From: Solanum dulcamara
Taxonomy: Eukaryota; Streptophyta; Magnoliopsida; Solanales; Solanaceae
Assembly: GCF_947179165.1 (NCBI RefSeq)
Contig: NC_077242.1
Span: 74,071,097-74,135,096, forward strand
Reading direction: 5' to 3'
Length of the DNA stretch: 64,000 nucleotides
The notes beneath the pieces are model-generated. The model was not told where the DNA came from. It saw nothing but the letters and a program-made list of their open reading frames with translations, and did no database searches. The first letter of the stretch is position 1, and each line of letters starts with the position of its first letter. Shown piece after piece: positions 1 to 9,963 of this stretch. The translations under genes and the position numbers were made by a program.

Positions 1-832
1 CTGCATCAAAATCCTGTTGGCTTTTATTGTATTTGTGCACAAGTATCAAAGAATGAATATGGATGTTAACTTAATGTATGTAGTCATATATATTTGTTCT
101 AAGTAAATTCAAATGGCAATGGATTATATGATCGTGTCTTGAATCGTAAGCATCCACAATTGATTTACTGAAAGCAAAATATCATTTAGGAAAACAAACT
201 GTTGTAACTGCAATCTTTGGCATCTGGTTAAATGGCAATGGATTATATGATCGTGCTTGTTAGCTATCAAGAAAGATTATAAGGAGGCGAAGAAGGTCCC
301 ATAGGTCTCACCTATTATACTTCAAACTCACATTTGCAAGTCCATAACAATACCAAGAAACAACAAAGACGAATATTTTGTTGATTTTGATGGTGTAGAC
401 AGCGCAAGAAAAGGATGGAGAGAGCGTTAAGATTAGCCATTATTAACAAATCCTTCTTGAAACCGCCCAGAGCGTTCAATAATATAATGGACTAATAGAC
501 CATCAACATCAAATATGTATCTTGTAGACATTAGAGCTTATGTATATTTCATAAAATTTAGCATTTTAAGTGCAGATCAAGGAAAACCATTCATAAGTAT
601 TACAACAATGGAAGAATTTGTGTCTACATTGACTTGACAGGAGCAACATGATATTCTAAGAATTAGGAAAAGAAAACAGTAAAGCAAAATTTAATGTTAT
701 TGCTTTCTTTCAGATATAATTATAACAACCTTTCAATCTCCTTACAAAAATCATCACAAAATTTCATCAAACATGACACTTTTAAATATATTATAATAAA
801 TATATTTCAACCTCCTTACAGAAAACAAGATT
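1..832. other. AT-rich intergenic DNA, diverged copy of the sequence next to the B3-like genes
   Basis: I see no supported gene here. Positions 111-136 and 230-255 are a 26-bp direct repeat. About 300-560 resembles 31,670-32,110 (shared phrases such as CACCTATTATACTTC and GGACTA.TAGACC). About 625-832 resembles the sequence 3' of the other B3-like genes near 40,400-40,946 and 50,430-50,968 (shared CATTGACTTGACAGGAG). It is best read as the flank of B3 copy 1. Confidence 0.5.
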
Positions 833-1050
833 TCACACAACTAGACCCTTTTTAATTAACTTGAATTTAAAGTCATTTGAACTATTATCCCAATAAAGTC
901 CAATCTCATCACCAACGCTCAATACACGATCTGTGAACACATAAACAAGTTTATAGTCATCATTTGGCATCATCTGAACGTAAGCATTTTTATATTTTTT
1001 TAGATTTGTTCTCTTCAGTAACACATATATATACACACTTTGCTTGTTCC
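833..1050 (-). pseudogene. B3-domain-like protein, copy 1, 3' half (split by copia insertion)
   Basis: Read on the minus strand from 1050 to the stop at 833, this continues the reading frame that breaks off at 6196. The C-terminal residues include LSVGDEIGLYWD followed by FKFKLIKKGL. This resembles the last strands of small plant B3 DNA-binding proteins, where a G-D-E-I/V segment precedes a hydrophobic strand. Copies at 41, 51 and 62.5 kb share the same ending. A 5,145-bp retrotransposon plus a 5-bp duplication separates the halves. No further stop is visible in either half, so the gene may have been intact when it was hit. B3 membership is inferred from the motif and general fold pattern, not from a search. 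Confidence 0.6.
1046..1050. repeat. Target-site duplication (GTTCC), left copy
   Basis: GTTCC lies immediately outside the TG end of the LTR at 1051 and again at 6196-6200 immediately outside the other LTR. This fixes both ends of the copia insertion. Confidence 0.9.
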
Positions 1051-1502
1051 TGTTGGGGGGAGGAAGCACCACAACTAAAGTTTGATATGATACTTAATAT
1101 GAAAATAAATTGGACACGAGAATTTTACGTGGAAACCCATCTAACTGATAGAGGGGGAAAACCACGGGGTAGAAGGATCTCACTATTTTGATATGGAGTA
1201 CACTGCTTTCAAATACAAGGAGAAAATAACAATTAACACTTCTCTCTTGTAAAAGGAACAACTACTAAAGAGGACACTCAAGACTACAATATTTATCTTG
1301 GTGTATAACTCTCTTTGTATTCTTACTCTCTCTTTCTGGGATGGATTGAAATGAAGGTATGCGGCCTTCTATTTATAGGAGGATGAAAATGCGTTAGCAG
1401 CCATTGTTGACAAATGTGAAGACTTTCTTTCTTCACGCTGCAGCCTCTTTTTTTGACCCTTTGTTTTCTTTTCATTGCTGCAGCCATTCTTGACTTCTTG
1501 CA
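1051..1502 (-). repeat. 3' LTR of the Tork-like copia element
   Basis: This 452-bp repeat begins TGTTGGGGGG and ends CTTGCA on the plus strand. It matches 5717-6195 with scattered substitutions. It lacks about 27 bp present in the other LTR near 6050-6085 (around the ACGTATAAAAAATTTACGC segment). The divergence marks an insertion clearly older than the Tekay element at 18-27 kb. Confidence 0.9.
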
Positions 1503-1513
1503 TTCTCCCACTT
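1503..1513 (-). other. Polypurine tract of the Tork-like copia element
   Basis: On the minus strand this reads AAGTGGGAGAA directly before the TG of the 3' LTR, the expected plus-strand primer for reverse transcription. Confidence 0.75.
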
Positions 1514-1575
1514 GAAGATTTAATTGAGAATCAATTAAGTCTTCACACCATCCTTTCTACCCAATTACTGCAATA

Positions 1576-1854
1576 TTACATTTTTGCTAGGCCAATAGAA
1601 AATCGACACCATATGAACTTGTTACTGTTGATCGGCTTCGTAAACATATCTGCTAGATTGTCATCAGTGTGAATTTTCTGAATATCCACACTGCCTTCTT
1701 CCACCTTCTCACGGACAAAGTGATACTGAACTTGTATGTGCTTTTTCCTTGAATGAAATGCCGGATTCTTTGTAAGATGCAAAGCGCTTTGACTGTCACA
1801 AAACAAAGTAACCTTCTCTTGTTTGTGCCCGAGCTCCTCCAATAACATCTGCAT
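1576..1854 (-). pseudogene. Copia RNase H remnant
   Basis: The translation contains LFCDSQSALHLTKNP and later NLADMFTKP, hallmarks of the copia RNase H C-terminal half: the catalytic Asp of the CDSQSA motif and the DxxTK tail. The upstream join to reverse transcriptase (1855-2123) contains stops in all frames that I follow, so the connection is broken. The reading frame runs off into the sequence next to the 3' LTR. Confidence 0.8.
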
Positions 1855-2123
1855 CCATATTGCCTCTTTGCTAGCTTGTGTAGCTGCTACATATTATATG
1901 GTGGACTTGCTTTTATCAAGATCACCTGCATAATCTGAATCAACATAACCTTTAACAGTAAAGTCTGATCCTCCATAACACATTGCAACATCTAAGGTAC
2001 CCTTGATATATCTCATAATCCTCTTAACAGTATTCCAATGCTCTTTACCAGGATTAGCCATGTATCAACTAACCGCTCTCACTGCTTATGCAATGTCAGG
2101 TCTTGTACATACCATGGCGAATA

Positions 2124-3641
2124 TTAAACTTCCCACTGCTGATGCATACAGTACTGAGAAATCTCCATCCTCTCTACTTTATTGCTAGGACTCATTCTTG
2201 AGGGTAACTTGAAATTAATAGGAAGTGGGGTAGAAATTGACTTATAATCTTGCATCTTGAAGCGTAGAAATTTTTTCTTCAAGTAGTACTTTTGAGAAAG
2301 CCAATTCTTCCTATTATTTCTGTCTCGGTGAATTTGCATCCCTAGAATCTTGTTTGTTGGTCCCAAGTCCTTCATTTCAAACTCCCTAGCCAACTATGCC
2401 TTTAAATTTGTAAGATGATCTTTGTTGGGGCCTGCTACCAACATGTCATCAACATACAACAGCAAAATAACAAAATTGTCATCACTAAATCTCTTATAAT
2501 AAACACATGGATCTGAACTATGTCTGTTGTATCTAAGGCTTATAATGAAGGAATCAAATCTCTTATACCAACACCTCAGCGCCTGTTTGAGGCCATATAG
2601 AGATTTGTTCAACCTGCAAACCAAGTTCTCTTTTTCTTGTTCTTCAAAACCTTCTGGTTGGAGCATGTAAATTTCTTCTTCAAGCTCTCCATGAAGAAAT
2701 GCAGTTTTGATATCTAACTACTCCAAGTACAAGTCAAATGTAGCACACATCGTTAGGACCACTCGAATTGTTGTGAATCGAACCACCGGAGAAAATATCT
2801 CATTGAAGTCTATACCTTCTTTCTGAGCGAATCCTTTCACCACCAATCTTGCACGATACTTCTCCACTTGATCATTACCATTACGTTTGATCTTGTAGAC
2901 CCATTTGTTTCCAATGGCCTTCCTTCCTTGTGGTAATTGAACAAGATCCCATATTTTATTTTTATGAAGAACTTCAATTTCTTCTTGCATTGCTGCCACC
3001 CACAGAGATGATTCTTGGCCTTTCATAGCCTCGTGAAAAGTTGAAGGCTCTCCATCTTCTGTTAGTAGACAGTATGCAATATTATTCTCCATAGAATAAT
3101 CTGAGTGCCAAGCTGGCTCTCTTCTCTCCGTAGTTGACCGTCGAACTTGTGGAGTTTCGATCTCAGCTTGCTCTTGTTCTTCGTGCTCTGGTACTGCTTC
3201 AGAAGAAACTGGAACTTCTTCTATTTCTTCTACTTCAACTATAGTAGTCTCTGATTTTTCTTTTGAAGTGCTACCTTCTTTTGGTTGTATCTTATTTTCA
3301 AAAAATACAACATCCCTGCTGATTACTACCTTGCGGGCTGTGGGATCCCATAAGTGATACCCCTTAACTCCATAAGCATACCCTAAGAAAATGCATTCCC
3401 TGGACTTTGGATCCATCTCCGATTTTTCTTGGGTGTTGTACATAACATAAGCAGGACTTCCGAATATATGTAAGCGAGAATAATCAGTTGGTTTTCCTGT
3501 CCACATCTCCATTGGCGTTTTCAGATCAATTGCGATTGATGGTGACCGATTGATCACATAACAGGCAGTTTTGACTGCTTCTGCCCAGAATGGTTTTTCC
3601 AACCCTACAGTTGCCAACATAGCTCTTTTCCATTCCAACAA
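2124..3641 (-). pseudogene. Copia integrase C-terminus and reverse transcriptase, interrupted
   Basis: From 3641 downward the frame encodes the end of the integrase (VINRSPS, HIFGSPAYV, KSRECIFLGYA) and then an acidic linker. The reverse transcriptase opens with AIGNKWVYKIKRNG. The catalytic LLYVDDMLVAG box lies near 2430-2465. In-frame stops fall at 2718-2720 (TAG) and 2394-2396 (TAG), and the frame is lost at about 2124. Each TAG is one C-to-T change from a CAG codon. No functional polymerase can be made from this copy. Confidence 0.88.
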
Positions 3642-3671
3642 GGTTTTGTTCTTCCGCTCTGCTACTCCATT

Positions 3672-4254
3672 TTATTGTGGAGTATATGCCCCCGTGAACT
3701 GCCATTTAATACATTCTTGTTTACAAAAGTTATTAAATTCATCACCAGTGTATTCTCTTTCATTATCTGTCCTCAAACACTTGATTTTTTTCTCAGATTC
3801 AAGTTCTACCCGCGCTTTGAATTCTTTGAAAACTGAAAAAATATCTGCCTTTCTCTTAATTGGATACACCCAACTTCTCCTGGAGTAATTATCGATGAAT
3901 GACATGAAATATTTTGCTCCTCCTAGAGACTCCACCGGTGCTTGCCAAACATCAAAGTGGATCAGATCTAATATTTCCTTGCTTTTAGCAGAGGAACTGC
4001 TAAACTTCAGTCTATTCTGCTTACTGGTAACACAATGCTCACAAAATGGCTTGCCAAACATTAAAGTGGATCAGATCTAATATTTTCTTGCTTTTAGCAG
4101 AGGAACTGCTAAACTTCAGTCTATTCTTCTTATTGGTAACATAATGCTCACAAAAGGGTAGTGAAACCTTTTTGAGCCCTAGAAGAAGTTTTTGCTCAGC
4201 AAAAATCTTCAAACCTCGTTCCGGCATATGGCCAAGTTTATGATGCCATATCAT
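3672..4254 (-). pseudogene. Copia integrase N-terminus and catalytic core, with internal duplication
   Basis: It begins with the GAG-pre-integrase motif WHHKLGHMPERGL and a zinc-binding FCEHYVT segment. It then enters the core (LIHFDVW, YFMSFIDNYSRRSWVY, LRTDNEREYTGDEF). The stretch FCEH...DVWQA appears twice because 109 bp of DNA is tandemly duplicated. As 109 is not a multiple of three, the duplication shifts the frame. A TAA stop at 3672-3674 follows YTPQ and separates this piece from the rest of integrase. Confidence 0.87.
3940..4157. repeat. 109-bp tandem duplication inside the integrase region
   Basis: Positions 3940-4048 and 4049-4157 are two adjacent copies, each starting GCTTGCCAAACAT. 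They differ at several positions, so the duplication is not brand new. It is absent from normal copia integrases, where FCEH..T occurs once. Confidence 0.9.
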
Positions 4255-4925
4255 CGTTGATTTTTCAATGAACTTGCTGACACGGTTGATGCTTCTCCTT
4301 CTTGGTGTGTTTCACCTTTAAGCACATATAGATTTGCAGTAAGTTTTTCCGCTTTCATCACTACAAGCGCTCCTTTGGATATTCTCATGAATCCACCATG
4401 AGTCTTATATGAACATCCATTATCATCTAGTTGTCCTAAAGACAATAGATTCTTCTTCAAGTCTTTTATATGTCGTACTTCCTGGATGGTGCGTACCGTA
4501 CCATCATACATCTTTATTTTGATGGACCCAATACCAATAACATCTAAAGCATGATCGTTTCTCATGAACATAGACCCTCTTGAGATAGGATTATATTAAT
4601 GGAACCATTCTCTCCGGGAAGTCATGTGCCATATTGCTCCTGTGTCCATGATCCAGACATCAGCGAAATATTTTCTGCCTTTATTATTTGATATTGCCTC
4701 ACTATATAAAATATCGCCATCATCCGAGGTACGTGCAACATTCCCTTGAGCATTTGATGGCTTAGGGTGTTCACTCTTCTTCTTGAACAGACAATCTTTC
4801 TTGAAGTGCCCTTTCTTGCCACAGTTGTAGCACTTGATATTCTTCTTACTTCTTGATTGAGATCTGCCATAATTGTGACTCCCACTAGGGCCACATTCCG
4901 TTGGTCTTTCTCTCACCATCATCAA
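4251..4925 (-). pseudogene. Copia nucleocapsid zinc knuckle and protease, interrupted
   Basis: From 4925 downward the frame encodes a basic stretch and then the CCHC zinc knuckle CYNCGKKGHFKKDC. The protease active-site region WIMDTGAIWHMT carries the catalytic D-T-G. A TAA at 4596-4598 after REWFH interrupts the protease. The frame reopens (LDVIGIGSIKIKMYDG, LLSLGQLDDNG) and is shifted near 4252 before the integrase. Confidence 0.87.
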
Positions 4926-4949
4926 AGCTTCAGCTTGGTGCGAACTTAC

Positions 4950-5537
4950 TTATCTGTCTTCCTTATTTTTGCACCGATTTTCTTCTTCTAAGACAGCATC
5001 TGTAATTTCATCGAAAACTAGACTGTCTGTATTTTTCGTCAGATTGATGATAAGTTGATCATACGAGTCAGGTAGACTTTGAAGTAGAAGCTCCACACGT
5101 TCAGTCTCCTCTATTTTGCAACCCATTATTGTAAGTTGCGAAAACAGAATATTCAAAGTATTGATGTGTTCAGTAACCGACATGGACTCTACCATTCGAA
5201 GAGTATACAATCTTATTTTTAAGAAGATTTTATTATGTAAAGACTTGGCCTCATACAACCCTGTAAGAGTATCCCATATTTCCTTCGCCATCTATTTTTC
5301 CGCCACACTAGACAACACTTGATCAGCTAGTGCTAAGTGTAGCTCAGCAACTGCGTTGATGTCTATGTCATTCCACTTGTTGTCATCAACAAAGTCTATG
5401 GGTGTGCCTTCAATTGTAGCTAAGCAATTGTCTTTTCTCAATATCGCTTTTATTTTTATTTTCCACAATGAGAAATTTGTCCCATTGAATTTTTCAACAT
5501 CAAACTTTATTGTACTCGACATTGTTATTTGCTTCAC
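4950..5537 (-). pseudogene. Copia gag (UBN2-type) remnant
   Basis: The first segment (5537-5292) has the copia gag N-terminal pattern VEKFNGTNFSLWKIKI with W-N and A-L blocks. It is cut by a TAG at 5292-5294. The second segment (5291-4950) continues in the same frame with EIWDTLTGLYEAKS and LLQSLPDSYD, typical of gag. A TAA at 4950-4952 precedes the nucleocapsid segment. Confidence 0.85.
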
Positions 5538-5703
5538 ACCCTTCTAGATCATTTCTGAATATTTTTGCGAACAATCGTGACAAACTGTACCATCACCGAA
5601 ATTTACTATTCACGTGAATAGTACTATTCACCAAATTTACTATTTACGAAAATTTATTATTCATGAATAGTACCTTTGCATAAAATAGATAGAATAACTG
5701 AGA

Positions 5704-5715
5704 GATCTGATACCA
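5704..5715 (-). other. Primer-binding site, initiator tRNA-Met type
   Basis: The minus strand reads TGGTATCAGATC one base inside the 5' LTR. This matches the 3' end of plant initiator tRNA-Met (TGGTATCAGAGC) except near its end. Confidence 0.85.
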
Positions 5716-5716
5716 C

Positions 5717-6195
5717 TGTTGGGGGGAGGAAGCACCACAACTAAAGTTTGATATGATAATTAATATGAAAATAAATTGGACACAAGAATTTTATGTGGAA
5801 ACCCCTCTAACTGATAGAGGGGAAAAACCATGGGTAGAAGGATCTCACTATTTTGATATGGAGTACACTACTTTCAAATAAAAGGAGAAAACAATAATTA
5901 ATATTTCTCTCTTGTAAAAGGAACAACTACTAAAGAGGACACTCAAGATTACAATATTTATCTTAGTGTATAACTCTCTTTGTATTCTTACTCTTTCTTT
6001 CTGGGATGGACTGAAATGAAGGTATGAGGCCTTCTATTTATAAGAGGATGAAAACGTATAAAAAATTTACGCATTAATTTTCTACGCGTTAGCAGCCATT
6101 GTTGACAAATGTGAAGACTTCCTTTCTTCACGCTGCAGCCTTTTTTTTACCCTTAGTTGTCTTTTCATTGCTGCAGCCATTCTTGACTTCTTACA
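5717..6195 (-). repeat. 5' LTR of the Tork-like copia element
   Basis: This 479-bp LTR pairs with 1051-1502. On the minus strand it starts TGTAAGAAGTCAAG and ends CCCCCCAACA. It abuts the GTTCC target duplication at 6196-6200. Confidence 0.9.
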
Positions 6196-6381
6196 GTTCC
6201 CCTCCCCTTCTGTTACAAGTTTGATCATGCCATTCATCCAGTAAGGAAAAACATGATCAGAAGTGTTTGCAAATGGCAGAAGCAATATCTTGGTGGCTTG
6301 CTGAAAAGGCATAAGAACCTTCTTTATCTTCCACATGTCCTGCAGGTCTACCACAAGGGCAGAGTGGATGGTCTTCTTCAT
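6196..6381 (-). pseudogene. B3-domain-like protein, copy 1, 5' half
   Basis: A minus-strand frame from an ATG at 6381 reads into TSDHVFPYWMNGMIKLV and stops being host sequence at the LTR boundary. The matching segment in the copies at 51 and 62 kb is TSDHVFPYWMDHMVKLVKE, so copy 1 is the most diverged paralog. Residues before ATKILLLPF do not match the other copies, so the start chosen is tentative. The frame continues in register at 1050 once the insertion is discounted. Confidence 0.6.
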
Positions 6382-7511
6382 AATAATTATAGAGAAATGT
6401 GTTTGATGAATTTTTACAATGTTGAGAAAGAAAGGGTAGGATTTTATAAGAATGTTTTGGTATTAAACATGTAAGGTATATGAACACTATAATTATTTTC
6501 CTAAGAAAGCTTCATTTCACATAATTAAGATCAGATTACTGTGATTAATCATATTTTAAATTGGAATTTTCCTCATCACTTTCCTACTACAACTTGATTT
6601 GATGAATCTTGCACACAAGCAAGTTATTTAAATGTAATTTTATTTAATAAATTTATACAACAACAACAACAATAATTAATCAATTAAAATATAAAAAATT
6701 ACACTAATGATTAATTATATTTAACGTGTATCACACACACAAGCAGATAGTTCTATTTAATAATAGTCTTTTTTACTCTTAGTGTAATTTTTATTAATAA
6801 TAGGGAAAATGTTCAAATATGTGAGCAAAATATTAGAAACGACTCATCTACCCACTCACACTCTACTTATTTCCCCAACTTGGACTGAATCTAGCCATTG
6901 AACCTGGACTGGATTCACCAGCAATCTGGGCGTACGGTAACTGTGATGGGAGAGTGCAAACCTTACCCTATTACCCAATTGAATTGATAAAAAAGAATAA
7001 GTATATGTAAGGGAGTTCGATAGTATATTTGAGCCAAACTTATGTTATTAATAATATAAGAACCTCAAAAGAATAATGACACGTAAGGGAATTTTTCCTT
7101 ACATAACAAAACTTAATGAGGTCAAACACCTCTACTACTACAAGCAATTATGTAAGATGTAAGAACTTTGATTAACCAAGTACTCTATGATCGACACAGT
7201 ATTATAACACACGCTTTGATAATATTACAAATGAGGTTACTAATAAAATTATAAAATCATATAAGAAAGAGAGTATGCCCGAACCATATTTAATCAAGAT
7301 CAGGAGAAACTGCAAGAAAAAAATAATTCAACTAGGCCCCACTACCCCACTAGAGTGGGGCCGCTCTAGCGGGATTCCTGCCGTTAGAGCAGGAGGATGT
7401 GGATAGAACTTAAGTCGCGATTTTTCTTATTCCCCGCCTTTTTCTTTTCCAAAGGGTAAGAGAAGGCGAGGCTTACTGTTAAAAGCCTCAAAAAGGCTGC
7501 TCAAGACTTAA
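6382..7511. other. AT-rich flank of B3 copy 1 with unoccupied MITE site and GC hairpin
   Basis: About 6,400-6,880 is a diverged counterpart of the sequence upstream of the B3 copies at 51.4-52.1 kb and 62.7-63.4 kb. It holds the same TTTTATTAATAATAGG context near 6,788 without the 307-bp MITE, so it is an empty site. About 7,336-7,361 can pair (GCCCCAC...GTGGGGC). No coding sequence is supported. Confidence 0.55.
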
Positions 7512-9963
7512 TGTAACACCCCTCAAAATTTTTCTCTAAGATTCGGACCCTTCTTGTTTTCGGGTAGGGTCGAACTCGAGTGTTGTGGAGCATTTGCATG
7601 AGTTAAGATGAGTCTTTGAGATATTGAGCAGCATTTGAGGTGATGTGGGGTCATGAGGGACCCCTAGGACTAAATCAAATCCAAAAGATTCATCGTGGCT
7701 AAGTTTGAGGAGGAGTTCGCATAAAGGGTTGACTTCTAACGACCCTATCTTTTGAAGGACGATAATCTGGGTGGCCCACGACCTATTAAATTAAAGGTCG
7801 TCGAGTCTTCTTTCCAACGCCACAAAGAATGTAATTTTTGGAGTTTGGGGTCAAAAGATATGACGATCCTAAGACGAACTAGCTCGACAGAAATTTTAGG
7901 CCTGGGTTACAACTGCTGGGAATATGGCCTTGGCGCCGCAAGGGCGCAATGCGCCACTATCGCGCCAGGAACATGCCTCAGTAGTTTGGTCCCTGGCGCG
8001 ATGCGCCACTATTGGGTAGCAGGGTTTTTCAAGCCTATTTTCCAGAATCCAGAAAACTTGGCCTTGGCGCTGTAAGTGCGCGATGCGCCACTATCGTGCC
8101 AAGAACATGCCTCAGTAGTTTGGTCCTTGGCGCGGCGCGCCACTAAAAGTTTTGCAGGTTTTTAGGCGTAATCGGCCTGGCGCTGCAATGGCGCAACGCT
8201 CCACTATCACGCCAGGAGCATTTTTAGCCTATTTTCAGAACTTTTGAGAAGGGGAAATTTGGGAATTCACCCAAATTATATATGTATCATCCTTGGACAT
8301 TTTGGGATCACAATTTACAGCCTCACTCTCTCTCTAAAAAAAGCCCTAGAAATCCCTCTCTCTTCTTCTCTATTTCCATCAAGAATTGTTCCAAGAGCTT
8401 CAAGATTTGAGTTCTCCATTGAAGACCCAACCACAAAGTTTTCTTCAAGTCTTCACTAAGGTTTGTAAGGCTATCCAAAACATGGGTTGAGTCCACTCAT
8501 GTGCCCTACTCTTGCTTTGAGGTTAGAGGTCCATGAGAATGGAGTTTCTTGGTATGGTTTATGTTTGAATGAGTTTTATCTCCTATTAATTTGACTTTAT
8601 TGGTGTTGATGTTGTTGAGCTAAGAAGTTCCTAAAACCTTCATGTTAGTATGAGTTGATGGAGATGACTTGTTATTATGTTTTGTTGATCTCTTTAACCA
8701 TGTGATTGTGTTGCATAAGTCAATTTTCTTGAATGTGCTATTCTACTTGAATTATTGAGTTAAAGCCTTAGAGTTGTGATGAGTCCTAAGGAGAGGTTAT
8801 AATTACTTATCTAAATGAGGCTTGATTGAGTTGATTGGAGGATAGAATTGATGAGTGGACAAGGTCCCAAATAAGACTTGCCATTATGACTTGATTGAGT
8901 TGAGATAAGAATAAAGTTGATGAGTTGGCAAGGTTCTAAATGAAACTAGCCGTGAGGGCTTGTTTGAGATGATTGGATGGAGTCTTATGAGCATAGAGTC
9001 ATGGGAGAAGTATCGAGCACCGAGGCAGGTGAGAGTATAGTCCGTACTCGAATCCCAGAAACTACGCCGCTAATGTAGGTAGGGATGGAACCGTTAAAGT
9101 CGGATGCTTCCCATGGGATCGAACCGTTAAAGTCGGATGTTTCTCATTTATTTGTCATGAAATGATAGGACTTGACTAATCGATGGTATCTATGATTAGG
9201 GAGGCATTCATGCCCTGGCAAGGTATGGACGGATGTGGCAACAACGTTTGATTATTGTACTATTACCGGCTCATAGGTGATGGTTGTCAGATAAGAGAAA
9301 CTCTCATTTAGGTCTTGATAGTACTCTGAGTTAGTTGAGTTGAGTGGCTTGTGATTGGTCCCGTCTAAACCATTTCTTGTTAGACTTAGGACACTTGAGT
9401 GAGTTGTTATGTATATATATGAGTTGAGATCCTGATTTGATATTGATGTTTTCTTGATGTTTGTTTCATCCGGCCATTTTACATACTCGTACATTTCACG
9501 TATTGACGCCATTTGACCTGCATTATTTCATGATGCAGAGACAGGTACCAGAGGTCATTAATCGATACACCGTTGATTATCCACACATTTCCAGTTACTT
9601 GGTGAGTCCTTCTAGTTTCCGGAGGATCTTGAACTCCTTGTATAGTTTCATTTTGTATCCTTATTTTGATTGTTGGTAGCCATGGGCTTGTCATTGGCAC
9701 CTCCTAGACTTTGATAGAGGCTTCATAGACTAGAGTGTGGGAAGGTTGGACTGCTATTTTTGAGAAGTCTCGTTGTATTTATTTTGATGAGTTGATAGTG
9801 ATTGGCCCTCAGCCCTTATATTATGAATAGTATGTTATGATTGAACCCTTCTTTGAGTGAATGTCATTGAATGATAGTGTGACTAAATCAGGTGGTTCGC
9901 TTGAAGGTCAGAAATGGCTTTCGAGTGCCGGTCACGTCTAGGGTACCCTCTCGGGGCGTGATA
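7512..9963 (+). repeat. Solo LTR, chromovirus-like family with GC-rich core
   Basis: It starts TGTAACACCCCTC and ends GGGGCGTGATA, one C-to-T change from the GGGGCGTGACA end seen in related LTRs. It is the same family as the minus-strand LTRs at 32,239-34,559 and 58,850-61,236. Inside are a GC-rich palindromic zone (about 7,925-8,225), a TATA-like stretch near 8,275, a donor-like site at 8,461, and a second acceptor/donor pair bounding 9,539-9,601. No internal domain or primer site follows. The flanks CTTAA and GTTGT do not form a target duplication, so an end may be rearranged. Confidence 0.75.

Larger units (their letters stand above)
1051..6195 (-). mobile_element. Ty1/copia LTR retrotransposon, Tork/Tnt1-like, decayed
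   Basis: The element has two LTRs (1051-1502 and 5717-6195) with TG...CA ends and a 5-bp target duplication GTTCC. On the minus strand it has a primer-binding site matching initiator tRNA-Met and a purine tract before the 3' LTR. The domain order gag, zinc knuckle, protease, integrase, reverse transcriptase, RNase H is that of copia. The integrase-before-RT order and motifs such as WHHKLGHM suggest the Tork/Tnt1 group; this lineage call is inference. Several in-frame stops, at least two frameshifts and a 109-bp internal duplication make it non-autonomous. It sits inside a B3-like gene. Confidence 0.93.

Noticed and set aside
6253..6474. 73-codon plus-strand frame opposite B3 copy 1
   Set aside because: Antisense shadow of the B3-like gene, with no support of its own.
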